Positions 9,967-21,600 of a stretch of 64,000 bases of DNA are shown here, in pieces. The stretch is from Onthophagus taurus. Lineage: Eukaryota > Arthropoda > Insecta > Coleoptera > Scarabaeidae. Under the pieces are notes generated by a model. The model worked only from the letters and a program-made list of their open reading frames with translations, was not told the origin of the DNA and did no database searches. Numbering within the stretch: the first letter of the stretch is position 1; each line of letters opens with the position of its first letter. A program made the position numbers and the translations under genes. The stretch spans positions 4,471,501 to 4,535,500 of the forward strand of contig NC_091966.1 of NCBI RefSeq assembly GCF_036711975.1. The letters run 5' to 3'.

Positions 9967-12900
9967 ATGGAGAACAATCCAAAAGTATCCTATTTAGTCG
10001 CTCGTGATGGTAGCCTTTATCTACGAAGAAATCTTCCGAAACAACACCAATTTAATTTGAGAAGTGCGGAATTTTCGACCATTGAAGAAGATGAATTGCA
10101 GCAATCACTTCCTAAGCAAGAACCCCAATCACCCCAAAACATTGAAATTTTTTTACGTATCAAAAAAGTTGATTCCTTAGGCGATTTTTATGAATTAGAC
10201 GACAACAAATTACATTGCATTATTCCTGAAAACTCACACAGTAATCGAAGTGTTCCTAATGGACATTGTCAAAAGAAAATTTTCACTTTTTCACATATTT
10301 TTGGACCAAATGTGCCTCAAGAAGAAGTTTTTAATCATATTGTTAAGCCAAAATTAGTTGATTTTATTAATGGACGAAATTCTACCTTGATGACTTATGG
10401 TGCATCTGGAGCAGGTAAAAAGTTTTTATAAGATTCTTTTTCTTCTCATGATCCTTATTCTTGATGGCGTCAGATGAATCTTTTTCCTGAATCTAGTTCT
10501 TCTACTCCCTTTAGTTCCTGGCTAATTCCTTTATATCTGCTAGAATCTTCCTTCTCTTCTTCCCAACTTCTGCTATTCTTTCCTCCCACATCTTCTTAGG
10601 TCTTCCCCTCTTTTTTTATCTTATTCTTTGCTTCAAATACCTTTTTTACTATTGTGTTATGTTCCAGTTTAGTTACTTTCTCTCTATTTTGCTGATTATC
10701 TCCTCTTGATCTTATTTCCTCATTCCTTATCCTATCCCACTTCATCTTCCCCACTATTTTCTGTAAAAATTTCATTTCCATTGCTGTGATCTTTCCTTCT
10801 TGTTTATCTTGGAGTTGATTAGTTCCATGTTAATATTGGGACTGCCACTGAGTTGTACTCTTCCAATTTTATCATTTTATCTATCTCCTTAACAAAAATT
10901 GTTCTGTTTAGAGTATTATACATATTATGTTGTTTGTTTTCCTTATTCTTGCATTTAGGTCTAAATCTATCCTTCCTTCTTGTGATATTATACTGCCCAA
11001 GTACTGATATGATGATAGTTCTTCTATCTTTTGTTCCTTAAGCTTCGAGCGGGCGCGCTGTCATAAAATTTATGACAATTTTTGTTTTTATAATATATCT
11101 CCTTATATTATGCATTTGAAAGGATTTAATGCTAAAGTATTCATGTAACTATGTATTTTGAACATGATGAAAGAGGAAATGTAAAAAGAAAATATACATG
11201 GACGCTTTTTTATGGCAAAAAAAGTTGGACACTGTAGATAATAATCAAGTTCAACCCTCGGTTCAACCCCAATAGGACTTTTTTCATTGAATACAACTTG
11301 ATTTAGCATTAGCAACCTCACTCTAACAATCCCAATACGATATATAAAATCTCCAGTGTCCTCTTTCCAATGAACCAACCCGTTTTGAAAAATAACTTTT
11401 AGTTTTTGAGAAAACAATATTTGAAGTTTTGATAAAATTTTCGATGTTGCAATTTTCATCAATAATTTTCAAAGTTCGCTATAAAATTAATTTCTTGAAG
11501 GATTCTTGTGGAAATATCATCAATTATTAATTAAAGTATCCTCTTTTTAATGCAACAAGCCGTTTTGAAAAATCACTTTTAGTTCTTGAGAAATAAATTT
11601 TTGAAATAATCGACAATTTTTTCGAATTTTATAATTTTCGCCGATTAAGTTTTAAAAATTCATATAAAATCTATATCTTGGAATATAAGTTTGAAAATTT
11701 CCTAAAGTGTTAATAAGAATGTCCTCTTTCCAATGAACCAACCCGTTTTAAAAAATAACTTTTAGTTTTTGAGAAAACAATATTTGAGGTTTTGATAAAA
11801 TTTTCGATGTTGCAATTTTCATCGATAACTTGCAAAATTCGCTATAAAATGAATTTCTTGAAGGATCCTCGTGGAAATATCACCAATCATTAATTAAAGT
11901 ATCCTCTTTTAATGCAAAAAGCCGTTTTGAAAAATCACTTTTAGTTCTTGAGAAATAAATTTTTGAAATGATCGACAATTTTTTCGAATTTCGCAATTTT
12001 CGCCGATTAAGTTTTAAAAATTCGTATAAAATCCATTTCTTGGAATATGAGTATGAAAATTTTCCAAAGTGTTAATAAAAGTGTCCTCTTTCCAACGAAC
12101 CAATCCGTTTTGAAAAATAACTTTTAATTTTTGAGAAAGCTATATTTGAAGTTTTGATAAAATTTTCGATGTTGCAATTTACATCGATAATTTTCAAAAT
12201 TCGCTAAAAATTAATTTCTTGAAGGTTCCTTGTGGAAATATCATCAATTAGTAATTACAGTATCCTCTTTTTAATGCAAAAAGCCGTTTTGAAAAATCAC
12301 TTTTAGTTTTTGAGAAAACAATATTTGAAGCTGAGATGCCAGATGCGCAGGCTTGGAAATACATAAATGTCTCATGAAAATTCCCTAAATTTAGGTTTTA
12401 TTAAGAATAAAATTAGTTTTTTTTTCTGATTACAGGTCAAAAATTAAATAAATCATATTAAGCTGTTAATTTTAATTATCAAATATTCGTGTATTCACTT
12501 ATTTCGTATTTAATTATTACGAAGAAAAGCTAATTTTCAGGTAGTAAGTACATAGAGCAGAAATAATAATAATAAAAAAAATAATACAAACAGCCACCAA
12601 TACACATAAAATATAACTTTATTGTGTTTTATAGAAACGTGTAATTTTACAAACTAAAGATTAATTTTATTGAGATCACGTTTTATAAAAGTTGTGAGAT
12701 TCCATCAATTTAAGGTGATCATTAGAAACTTGAAAGGATTGGCAACAGTCATTTGACGCGCAACGAATTACTGCAACAGCATTTAGAGTTTGACAGCTTA
12801 TTTTCTTTCTTTTCTTTGTTTTCACATCAGTAACCTTGATGAAAAACTGACTATATTTTGGCTAATTTAACTACAGCTGCATATTCCAATTCATCTTGAA

Positions 12901-15105
12901 CATTTCTTTCTTCCCCTACAATTTTCCAAAACTCTGCAACTTCTGTTTTCAGTAAATCTTCCTAAACAATTCAGCTTTCGTACCAAGCCTTAGTATAAAG
13001 TTTTAACATAGAAGCTTATGATGGCATGTTACAAATGAAGTTTGCAAATTTAATTTATCTCTCAGAATAATAGAATATACAATAAAAGCTCTCAAAATGT
13101 TGGATGTTGCAATTTTCATCGTTAACTTGGAAAATTCGCTATAAAATTCATTTCTTGAAGGATCCTTGTGGAAATATCGCCAATTATTAATTAAACTAGC
13201 TTCCTAAATTAGCATGAAAAAAAGTTCATTTTGTATCTTGGATCCAAATAATTTGACATATCTTATCAGCTTTCTTATTAATTTCATTTTTATTCAAATG
13301 TCGCAATAATGTGGCAATATAGGGTATCACTTCAGAAATGCAGCAGAAATTGTTCTTGTATTTTTTATCACTCTGTCCATTAATATTATAAATAACAAGA
13401 TTAGGCTATCGCCTTGATGTATGAGGTTGTTCTAGACAGTTCCATAAGATTCTTTTTCTAAAATAATTATTTTTTTATCATCCAGGAAAAACATTCACAA
13501 TAGTAGGATCAGGAGAAGACCCAGGTGTAATTCCAAGAGCTTTAGAATATTTATTTGGGTCATTACCGCAATTATCCGATTGTCCAAAAGTAAAACCAAC
13601 GGTAACAGGGGCTGTAACATCTTTATCGTCGTCATTATGTGATTTAGAGCGAACAACTCGAAATTCGTTATTGACTGCATTAAATTCGATCGAAGATAAA
13701 CAGCATATTCATACTTATCAGTAAGGAATTACTAAAATTAATTACATTTCACTTTATTTTTTTATTACTTAGGCAAATGCAAGATCGATTAAGTACTGTT
13801 CCTGTTGCGGAAATAGAACAGTATAAAGATGTGTCAATAGCTGTTTGGATATCGTTCGCCGAAATCTATAATGAACAAGTCTTCGATTTATTGACTCCCC
13901 AATCAAACATGACCGCGAAAAGAACTAAATTACAACTCGGTAAAACGGAAGAAATAACGTACATCAAAAATTTATCCAGTGTAAGTGTAACAAATGGATT
14001 AGAAGCCTATAAAATCCTTCGATATGGATTACAAAACTTAAATTACGCTTCAACAGCGATTAATTCACATTCAAGCCGTTCTCATTGTATTTTCACGATA
14101 AAACTTGTACAAGCCCTCGATGGTTTCGACGAATCATCGTCTTCCAACGATTATTGCGTAAGCTATTTTAATTTCTGCGATTTGGCCGGATCTGAAAGAT
14201 CTAAAAAAACTTTAAATGCTGGTGATCGTTTAAAGGAATCTAATAACATCAACACATCTCTTATGATTTTGGGGCGTTGTATTAGAATGGTGAGAGATGC
14301 GCAAGCTAGGAATGATAATAATAAATTAATTCCATACAGAGAGTCGAAATTAACGATGCTATTCCAAAGGGCTTTGTCTGGGAAAGAGGATATTGCAATG
14401 ATTGTTAATATAAATCCGTGCTTGCAAATGTTTGACGAAACTCTGCACGCGTTAAATTTTTCGGCAATCGCACAAAAAATCACAATGTGTACCAAAAAAG
14501 AACAGACATTACCTGCGCGTGAGGGATCTAACGATAGATTGGAGAGACTCGAAGAAGAAAATGAAAGATGTAAAAGTTTACTTATCAAATTATACAATGA
14601 AATTGAAGATGAGAAACAATTACAACAAGAAACCATTGAAAAACAGATATTAGGTTATCGAACAATAATAAATCAAATTGAAGAAAGTTGTGAATCGCGG
14701 ATTGCTAGGATGGAAGAAAGGTGGAAAAATAAGATTAAAAGAGTGGAAGAGAATCTCCAAGAGGAACATCAAATAGCTTTAGAGAATTTACGCGAAGAAT
14801 ATGAACGCGAAGGCGGCCGAATTAAAAGGTTTAAGAGTTCTTCGTCTGTTATTAATTTAGATAGTGATAGCGAGAATGAGGATGATGAGGAAAAGTGTGA
14901 TAAAGATGAAACGTTGAAGGCCCGATTAAATGAACTAAATAATAAGGTTAATGAGTTACAAGCAGAATTAACCAAAACGAAATTCGAAAAAAGTGTTATG
15001 GAACAAGAATTAAGAGAGAAAAATGAGGAGCTTCAGGAACAAGTACAACAATTAACGATGCAAATGTTACCTTTGAATGATGCAAATATGAGTTTTTTTA
15101 ATTGA
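9967..15105 (+). CDS. KIF20A: Kinesin-6 family motor, KIF20A-like (671 aa, 3 coding exons)
   Basis: Exons 9967-10414, 13486-13720 and 13773-15105 join in phase to give 671 residues. The motor domain starts near residue 57 (IEIFLRIKKVD). It contains IFTFSHIFGPNVPQEEVF and a P-loop, GASGAGKTFT (about 144-154), that is split by intron 1. Switch I is NSHSSRSH (325-332) and switch II is DLAGSERS (364-371). The sequence VWISFAEIYNEQVFDLL is typical of KIF20 proteins. A serine-rich loop of about 60 residues between the nucleotide site and that strand (encoded mainly by exon 2) fits the long loop that marks kinesin-6. After the motor (to about 480) comes a coiled coil (about 490-655) with an acidic patch. 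Known relatives (KIF20A/MKLP2, Drosophila subito) organise the anaphase spindle midzone and cytokinesis. The protein is shorter than vertebrate KIF20A, mostly in the tail. KIF20B is less likely because of the length. Confidence 0.93.
10440..11045 (-). mobile_element. Reverse-oriented LINE fragment (C-terminal part of reverse transcriptase region)
   Basis: Within kinesin intron 1, the minus strand encodes YQYLGSIISQEGRIDLDLN near 11000. Further on it encodes MEMKFLQKIVGKMKWDRIRN (10781 downward). Both are typical peptides downstream of the RTE-like LINE polymerase. It is short, frameshifted and not functional. Confidence 0.75.
11310..12345. repeat. Tandem repeat of about 362 bp, three copies
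   Basis: GTCCTCTTTCCAAYGAACCA recurs at about 11358, 11721 and 12083, giving periods near 362. Each unit has two related halves: 'CCGTTTTGAAAAATAACTTTTAG' in one and 'CCGTTTTGAAAAATCACTTTTAG' in the other. The units therefore arose by duplication of an ancestor of about 180 bp. An isolated remnant of one unit lies at 13100-13195. All are in kinesin intron 1. Confidence 0.8.
12346..13485. other. Remainder of kinesin intron 1
   Basis: AT-rich intron sequence. The only feature seen is the short 362-bp-repeat remnant at 13100-13195 (GATGTTGCAATTTTCATCG). It ends in a good acceptor tract (TTTTTTATCATCCAG) at 13485. Confidence 0.5.
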
Positions 15106-15175
15106 TTAATTTAATGTGATTTTTAACTGGTTATTTAATAAGATATTTTCAACAATTAATTTTGTTTATACATAT
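15106..15175 (+). other. 3' UTR of the kinesin gene
   Basis: Sequence directly after the TGA-containing stop region. It ends where a copy of the TARBP1 5' flank begins. No classical AATAAA was found in these 70 bases, though AATAAG occurs at 15137. Confidence 0.35.
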
Positions 15176-15330
15176 TTATCCAGATTTAATACTTTGTTGA
15201 TCCTATTACATCCAACTCCCATGTGTTAATTGACACCTGAAATAATAATATGACCTTAAAAACAAAAAAATATAATGGAAATAGAATCGGAAATTTAAAT
15301 TGTAACGAACAGAAGAATTATTATTTATAC
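15176..15330 (+). pseudogene. Partial duplicate of the TARBP1 promoter-proximal and 5' coding region
   Basis: Stretches shared with 18585-18810 include CATCCAACTCCCATGTGTT, AATAATAAYATRACCTTAAA and TTTGTAACGAACAGAAGAAT (here ATTGTAACGAACAGAAGAAT). They keep the same order and orientation. The copy spans about 60 bases upstream and the first coding bases of TARBP1, but carries indels and no continuing frame. The true gene starts at 18695. This copy looks like a leftover from a tandem duplication or from separation by inserted elements. Confidence 0.75.
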
Positions 15331-15899
15331 TCAATGATTACTACACTTACAAGGGAAGTATCAGGACGGTCCCTCACCGATTTCGTTGTAATTTGGTACA
15401 GTGATAGTATAAGCCAAAATAAGGTTTACGTATTTTTTTATACGTGCTAATAAATCCCCTGGGGCTAATTCGCGTATAGTTTAAAAACGAAAGCAGCTAT
15501 CGAAATGTGGTAAATGTAAACTAATATTCATTTTTAAAGAGGTTTTTCATTGATATATCACACATATATCTGAGAGCTTCAGGGGGTAAGCTACCCCTAC
15601 TTTTTTGGAATAATTTAAAAACTACTCTGTCGATTTTGGCAGCATTAACTATCCATATAGTACATTTAAAAATATTAATTACGTATTTTTTCTGATTTGC
15701 CTCTGACCATCCCCTGCAAAGTTATGGGGTATAATAAATAACCCATTTCCTTAAGAATAATGTGATAAAACTGTTACATTTTTGATCAACATTTTCAAGA
15801 AAACCGTAAATTAGTTAACATTAAGACTTACGCAGTAAAATAAGCCCTGTACTACATTTAGGGGTGGCTGGGGTTAACTACCATAAGCATTAATTTTTT
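15331..15899. other. Spacer between the TARBP1 5' copy and a LINE fragment
   Basis: No coding content is recognised. There are short G/C-rich blocks (CCCCTGGGGC, GGGGTGGCTGGGG) in an otherwise AT-rich background, of unknown meaning. Confidence 0.4.
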
Positions 15900-17100
15900 T
15901 GCGAGTATTTTTTGCTTGTTTCCAAGCCACAGGAAAGACACCATTCATCAAACAGAAGTGAATGATATGGGTAATATATGGAATTATAACCGGACAAGAA
16001 ACTTTTATCATTTTAATATCAATATTATCTTGATATTTACACCGGGTGCAATAGCAGGAATAGAATCGACAAAATGGTTATTAATCGCGTTTGAGGTAAT
16101 CGGGGACACTGTTAGTTTTGGATTTCGAGTGGCTATTCAGAGATTTAAACACTTTCCAAAGTTCATTCCGATTAGTTGCCCGAATTCTTGTATTAATGTA
16201 CGACTTCTTTTCATTAATAGCTGCCGTGTTAGTGAGGTTACGCAATTGCTTATAAGAATTAAAATGTTCAGGATTACGGGTACGTTTAAATAAGTTTTGA
16301 ATAATAAATTAGAAAAATGAGAAACCTCAAAATCAAAGGTTTAATTGCTCTCCTTGTGACACTACCGCAAAAGATGGAAGACTTAGATGGATTAAGCACA
16401 AGCTCATGGCGTTTCGCAACATCAGAAAATAATCCTACATCTGAGTTAAATTTATCATACCAATTATTTGGATTAAAATTCAGCAGAAGCTGTTTATCAT
16501 CTGCATACAAGGGAATCTGCGAATGCTCAAGAACTTGGTTAAAATCAGATGTATAAATAGAGAACAACAGTGACACCAAAATGGACCCCTGAGGGACTCC
16601 ACGAGTAACAGACAGAGCGGTCGATATCTGACTATTAATTTTCACAACCAGAGACCTATCTAATCAGAGACAAAAATGACTATCAAAATTACAGCCTGAT
16701 TTCCAAGACCAAAATTATATAATTTAGATACAAGTATATTATGATTTATTGTATCAAATGCTTTAGTGAAGTACAACAATAACAAAAGTGCGGCTTGCCC
16801 GGCCTCTCTAGAAGCAAATACCTCATCAGTAAGGTTCAATAAAACTGTTGCGCAGCTGAACTCCGAACGAAACCCAGATTGTTGATCTGGCAGTATATTG
16901 TAACTTTCGCAGTGTGCTCTAAGTTGCCTTTCCAAGACTCTCTCTAAAATTTTTGACATTACTGGTAGAATGCTGATCGGTCTAGGGCAGAAGGGGAAGA
17001 TACTTTAGGTAACGCAATTACTTCAGCCATCTTCCAGGCATCCGGAAAAACTGATTGGTGAATAACAGCGTTTATTACGTGAGTAATATAAGGAATGAGA
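15900..17100 (-). mobile_element. Reverse-oriented non-LTR retrotransposon fragment with reverse transcriptase
   Basis: Read on the minus strand from about 17060, it encodes KILERVLERQLRAHCE, DQQSGFRSEFSC, LYFTKAFDTINHNIL (palm motif A) and TRGVPQGSILVSLLF. These are followed by IPLYADDKQLLL with the YADD box. This order is the fingers-palm region of a Jockey/CR1-like LINE. A second short copy of the upstream segment (FPVAWKQAKNTRK, around 15910-15960) lies at the low-coordinate end, so two overlapping fragments are present. Several frameshifts make it non-functional. Confidence 0.8.
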
Positions 17101-17178
17101 AAAGAGGTACGAACCCACCGCTGCAGTTTTAATGTTATTAATTATTATAGACAATAATTCGTTATTTAAAAAGTCACA

Positions 17179-18386
17179 TTTATCCTAAAGTCCCTAGATT
17201 TACAAAGTACCGCGGTTTGACGCCATTTTGGCTCGAAAGTCAAGCGGGAAATTTAAAACTACAAACCAAAACGTTACGTCAAATTTCCTTTCTTTTTTTA
17301 TCGTGGTACTCTGAAGGGTCGAAAGTCCTTCTTACTGCCATTTATGTAACTCCAAAGGCAACATGACGGCAATATTTTTGTAAATAAGTGATGAGATGCA
17401 GTGACAAGCTGTCAAACCGCCATTTTGGCTCCAAAACAGGTTTCATGAACCGCGGTACTTTGTAAATCTAGGGAGTTTAATTTATCCTAAAGTCCCTAGA
17501 TTTACAAAGTACCGCGATCTGCAGCCATTTTGTCTCGAAAGTCGAGCGGGAAATTTAAAACTACAAACCAAAACATTACGTCAAATTTTCTTTCTTTTTT
17601 TATCGTCTTACTCTGAAGGGTCGAAAGTCCTTCTTACTGCCATTTATGCAACTCCAAAGGCAACAAGACGGCAATATTTTTGTAAATAAGTGGTGAGATG
17701 CAGTGACAAGCTGTCAAACCGCCATTTTGGCTCGAAAACAGGTTTCATGAACCGCGGTACTTTGTAAATCTAGGGAGTTTAATTTATCCTAAAGTCCCTA
17801 GATTTACAAAGTAACGCGGTTTGACGCCATTTTGGTTCGAAAGTCAAGCGGGAAATTTAAAACTACAAACCAAAACATTAGGCCAAATTTCCTTTCTTTT
17901 TTTATCGTGGTACTCTGAAGGGTCGAAAGTCCTTCTTACTGCCATTTATGCAACTCCAAAGGCAACAAGACGGCAATATTTTTGTAAATAAGTGATGAGA
18001 TGCAATGACAAGCTGTCAAACCGTCATTTTGGCTCGAAAACAGGTTTCATGAACCGCGGTACTTTGTAAATCTAGGGAGTTTAATTTATCCTAAAGTCCC
18101 TAGATTTACAAAGTAACGCGGTTTGACGCCATTTTGGTTCGAAAGTCAAGCGGGAAATTTAAAACTACAAACCAAAACATTACGCCAAATTTCCATTCTT
18201 TTTTTATCGTGGTACTCTGAAGGGTCGAAAGTCCTTCTTACTGCCATTTATGCAACTCCAAAGGCAACAAGACGGCAATATTTTTGTAAATAAGTGGTGA
18301 GATGCAGTGACAAGCTGTCAAAGCGTCATTTTGGCTCGAAAACAGGTTTCATGAACCACGGTACTTTGTAAATCTAGGGAGTTTAA
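17179..18386. repeat. Head-to-tail array of a 302-bp inverted-repeat element (four copies)
   Basis: TTTATCCTAAAGTCCCTAG occurs at 17179, 17481, 17783, 18085 and 18387, an exact spacing of 302. Each unit begins CCCTAGATTTACAAAGTACC and ends with its inverse, GGTACTTTGTAAATCTAGGG, so each unit has the ends of a small DNA transposon (MITE). Units are nearly identical. They contain no coding sequence. Confidence 0.9.
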
Positions 18387-18575
18387 TTTATCCTAAAGTC
18401 CCTAGAAAGTTGCAAAAATGGCAGTAAGAAGGACTTTCGACTCATCAGAGTGCCACGAGAAAAACGAAAGGAAATTTGGCGTAATGTTTTGGTTTGTAAT
18501 TTAAAATTTCCCGCTTGACTTTCGAGCCAAAATGGCGTCAAACCGCTGTACTTTGTAAATCTAGGGACTTTAATT
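18387..18575. repeat. Inverted partial copy of the 302-bp element
   Basis: After a fifth start of the repeat, the sequence switches to the reverse complement of the first half of the unit (GGCAGTAAGAAGGACTTTCG onward). It ends in TACTTTGTAAATCTAGGGAC. It terminates the array 120 bases upstream of the TARBP1 start codon. Confidence 0.85.
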
Positions 18576-18694
18576 TATCCAGTTTTAGTGCGCCATCTAT
18601 TGGTTGATTCTACATCCAACTCCCATGTGTTGAGTGACATCTAAAATAATAACATAACCTTAAAAACAAAAAATTTAATTAAATGTGAAAAATA
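18576..18694 (+). promoter_or_regulatory. Short 5' flank of TARBP1
   Basis: Only about 120 bases separate the inverted-repeat array from the TARBP1 start codon, so the promoter must lie here or within the repeats. The segment includes CATCCAACTCCCATGTGTT, shared with the partial copy at 15176-15330. No TATA box was assigned. Confidence 0.4.
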
Positions 18695-21600
18695 ATGGAA
18701 ACAAATTCGCTTTATAGTGTTGAAGAAATAAATAATCTATTGGAATTATTAAAAATAGATACAAATCAAATCCAAAATTTAATTTGTAACGAACAGAAGA
18801 ATTTACAATGTTTGAAATTGGCTCTTCAAATCTACAATAAACGCAATAAAGAAGAAAACATTGAGAAATTCGCTTTCCCAAGTATAGAAATTTTGAATAA
18901 ACGCAACACACATAATATCTCAATAATTTGTGATATTTTAAAACTCAGTGCAGAGCTTCAATTTGAATTGGAACTTTCCCATATGTTACAAAACATAAAA
19001 AACTTGGAATTTAACAATGAAAATGAATTATTAGTAGATTTACAATTAGTAAGTACATTTATAAAACATGAGAATGTTTTTGATGATTCTTTTATTATAT
19101 TTTTACGACATACTATTTCAACTCAAAACTTAAAGGCTGCCACAAATTATTTTATAACGGATATATTAAAACCATATTTACATTTAACTCTTGATACTAA
19201 GGAAATTGTTTTGAAAGATATTGTAACATCTCTTGATTTGTATATGATATCATGTTTAATCCAAGAAATTCCATCAGCTATATTTAATGAATCATTTTTT
19301 CTTCATCTCCAATGTGTTTTTTACAACAAACCTAATCAATGGGAATACAAATTAGCTGTTAATATAATGAAGTATTTTATTAAATCAATTCAAGAAGATA
19401 ATTTTTCTACTACATTGGATGTAATTAAGGGGGAAACAACGAATTTTGGAGAATTTCGTGATCAATGGGAGAGCTTTTTTACACTTATTGAAGCGTCTGA
19501 GGAGAAACAATTACATTTAGTTGAACCGTCACTTAATTTATTAAAAAATATTGATAAATTAGCGTTTATTTGGGTACAATGTGTGTTTGAAAAATTATTA
19601 AACCACATGCAATTATCGGTTGTTTATAAAACAGCAAGTTTTATTTTAGATTTTAAATTAATCTCAATCAATGATTACAAAGATTGCATAAAATCCCTTT
19701 TGCTTGGGATAAACAAAAACGATTTTTCCGAATATACACAAAATTTTTTTAAAAACTTTCATTCTTATGTGTTGAAAATTGAACCAGCTCGATATAGAAT
19801 TATCTTGGAGGAAAGCGCTAAAATTAATTGGACACCTTTTGCAGCTTGGTTATTTTATAATCATTGCACGAAACGATTCTCTTCTTTTATACTAAGCTTA
19901 TCGGACTTTGAGATTATAAAATCGATTTTGCACAATCTCGAAAAACTTCCTCATCGATATATTAGAAATGGTTGCTTTGATTTATTCTTCAAGAAATTAA
20001 AGTATCACACAGAGATTCTTGATATTTTTAAATCTTTTAATAATAAATATTTTCCTGATACACAGAATAGTTCTAAAACGATTGAATGTAATGTTGAAGA
20101 CACTGCATATGTATTATTAAATCCCGACAATTATGACGAATCCACTATTGCTTCTGTTTATACGTATTATAAAGACTCATTTGTTGAAGTAAAATATACT
20201 GACCAAATTTTGGATTTTTGGAAGAAACGGATCGAAAAAGGAAATGTTTCGCCAAGAATCTGCAAACCATTTTTAGGTCATCTCTGTTGTCATATAGTAA
20301 CATATTGTTCTAGTAACATTACTTACACTGATGTTGAAGATGCTCTTGAGAAAATGATAAGCACCCAAAGTAACGAGATTTTTGAAGAAATTTATAAAAA
20401 CTTACACATTTTTATGCTAATTTGCTCACCAGACGCGTTGCCTACATTTGTGATTCGATGGTTTCGCGAATTGGAGAATATTAAATGTTATGAAACTCAA
20501 ATGAATTTTACTAGTATGTATTTCGAAGAATTTTTCAATTATTATAATTTGAGTAATGATGAAGTTTGCTCAATAATTTTTGATAGTATTTATCAAAATG
20601 ACCAAACATTATTTAGTTATTTAAGTAAATTACCCATTGATTATTATAAAGATCATTTCGATAATTTACTGAAGGGGTTATATTTTGGCGATGGGTTAAC
20701 AAAGCATAAGAAATATGAAGATGAAATATGTTATCAGATATTTTTACAAGATGGAGTGTTAAATTGTGATACGTAAGTAATACTTTTCTTTTAACCTTTA
20801 GATTACTATGAGGGGTACCAGAGACAAAATTATTGCCATCTCTCCATTTTAACTCTTGCCTAATATTCCTTGTCCAAAATAGTTGATGTTGCTCAATAAA
20901 TCTGACAATTGCAATATTTACTCAATTTACATAATAATAATAATAACATTGTGCTGCAAGATTTTTGTATAGTTGATGAGTTGAGTGTTAATTTTAGGTT
21001 ACTAATATCAAATATGCCTTCCATTTATCTGTAACACGTCACGTTTTTTTTTATTCAGGTATCTTACTGCTACTGGACATAGGATTTGATAATGCAACTG
21101 TCGATGCAATGAATTTGATTTTTTTTAAGAGTTTTATTGTATACAATAACATGTTTCCTATTTTGTCATCATTGAAATATTATTTGCACCCTCTACCCTC
21201 CTCCTCCATTTCCACACCCTCGGCTCCTCGGCCCAATTACCTCTCATCCATCTCTTGCCCTCACCTCCCTCTCCCAAAATCTGCTTCCTGTCTAAACCCC
21301 ACACTATCCACACAAAACCCCTATTCTTCCGTGCCACCAGTATCCCTTTGTCTCCTCACCCCCACAACTCCTCTCATCCATCGCTCCTCCTCTTCCCCCT
21401 TTCCCAAGATCTGCCCTCGGTCCCATTCAACATATGCTCCAACGTTTCCCATTCCTCCCTGCACAGCCTACACCACCTCTCCTCATCGGCCATCCAGTAT
21501 CTGTTAGCTCTCTCCTCGTTTCCACAACGGAACCTCGCCCCCAACTTCTTCCCTTCCTCATCTTCTTCTAATAACAAGTATCTAGGCAGCCGCTCCGTAA

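Noticed and set aside
14163..14636. 157-codon minus-strand frame
   Set aside because: Lies entirely antisense to the kinesin motor exon, which has unmistakable motifs.
15250..15450. 66-codon frame that resembles the start of TARBP1
   Set aside because: It is part of the duplicated 5' fragment. The similarity ends after a few codons, so it is not a second gene.
17179..18575. TTAA-type piggyBac ends for the 302-bp unit (CCCTAG start)
   Set aside because: The ends begin CCCTAGA like some piggyBac ends, but no TTAA sits directly at the boundary, so the superfamily was left open.
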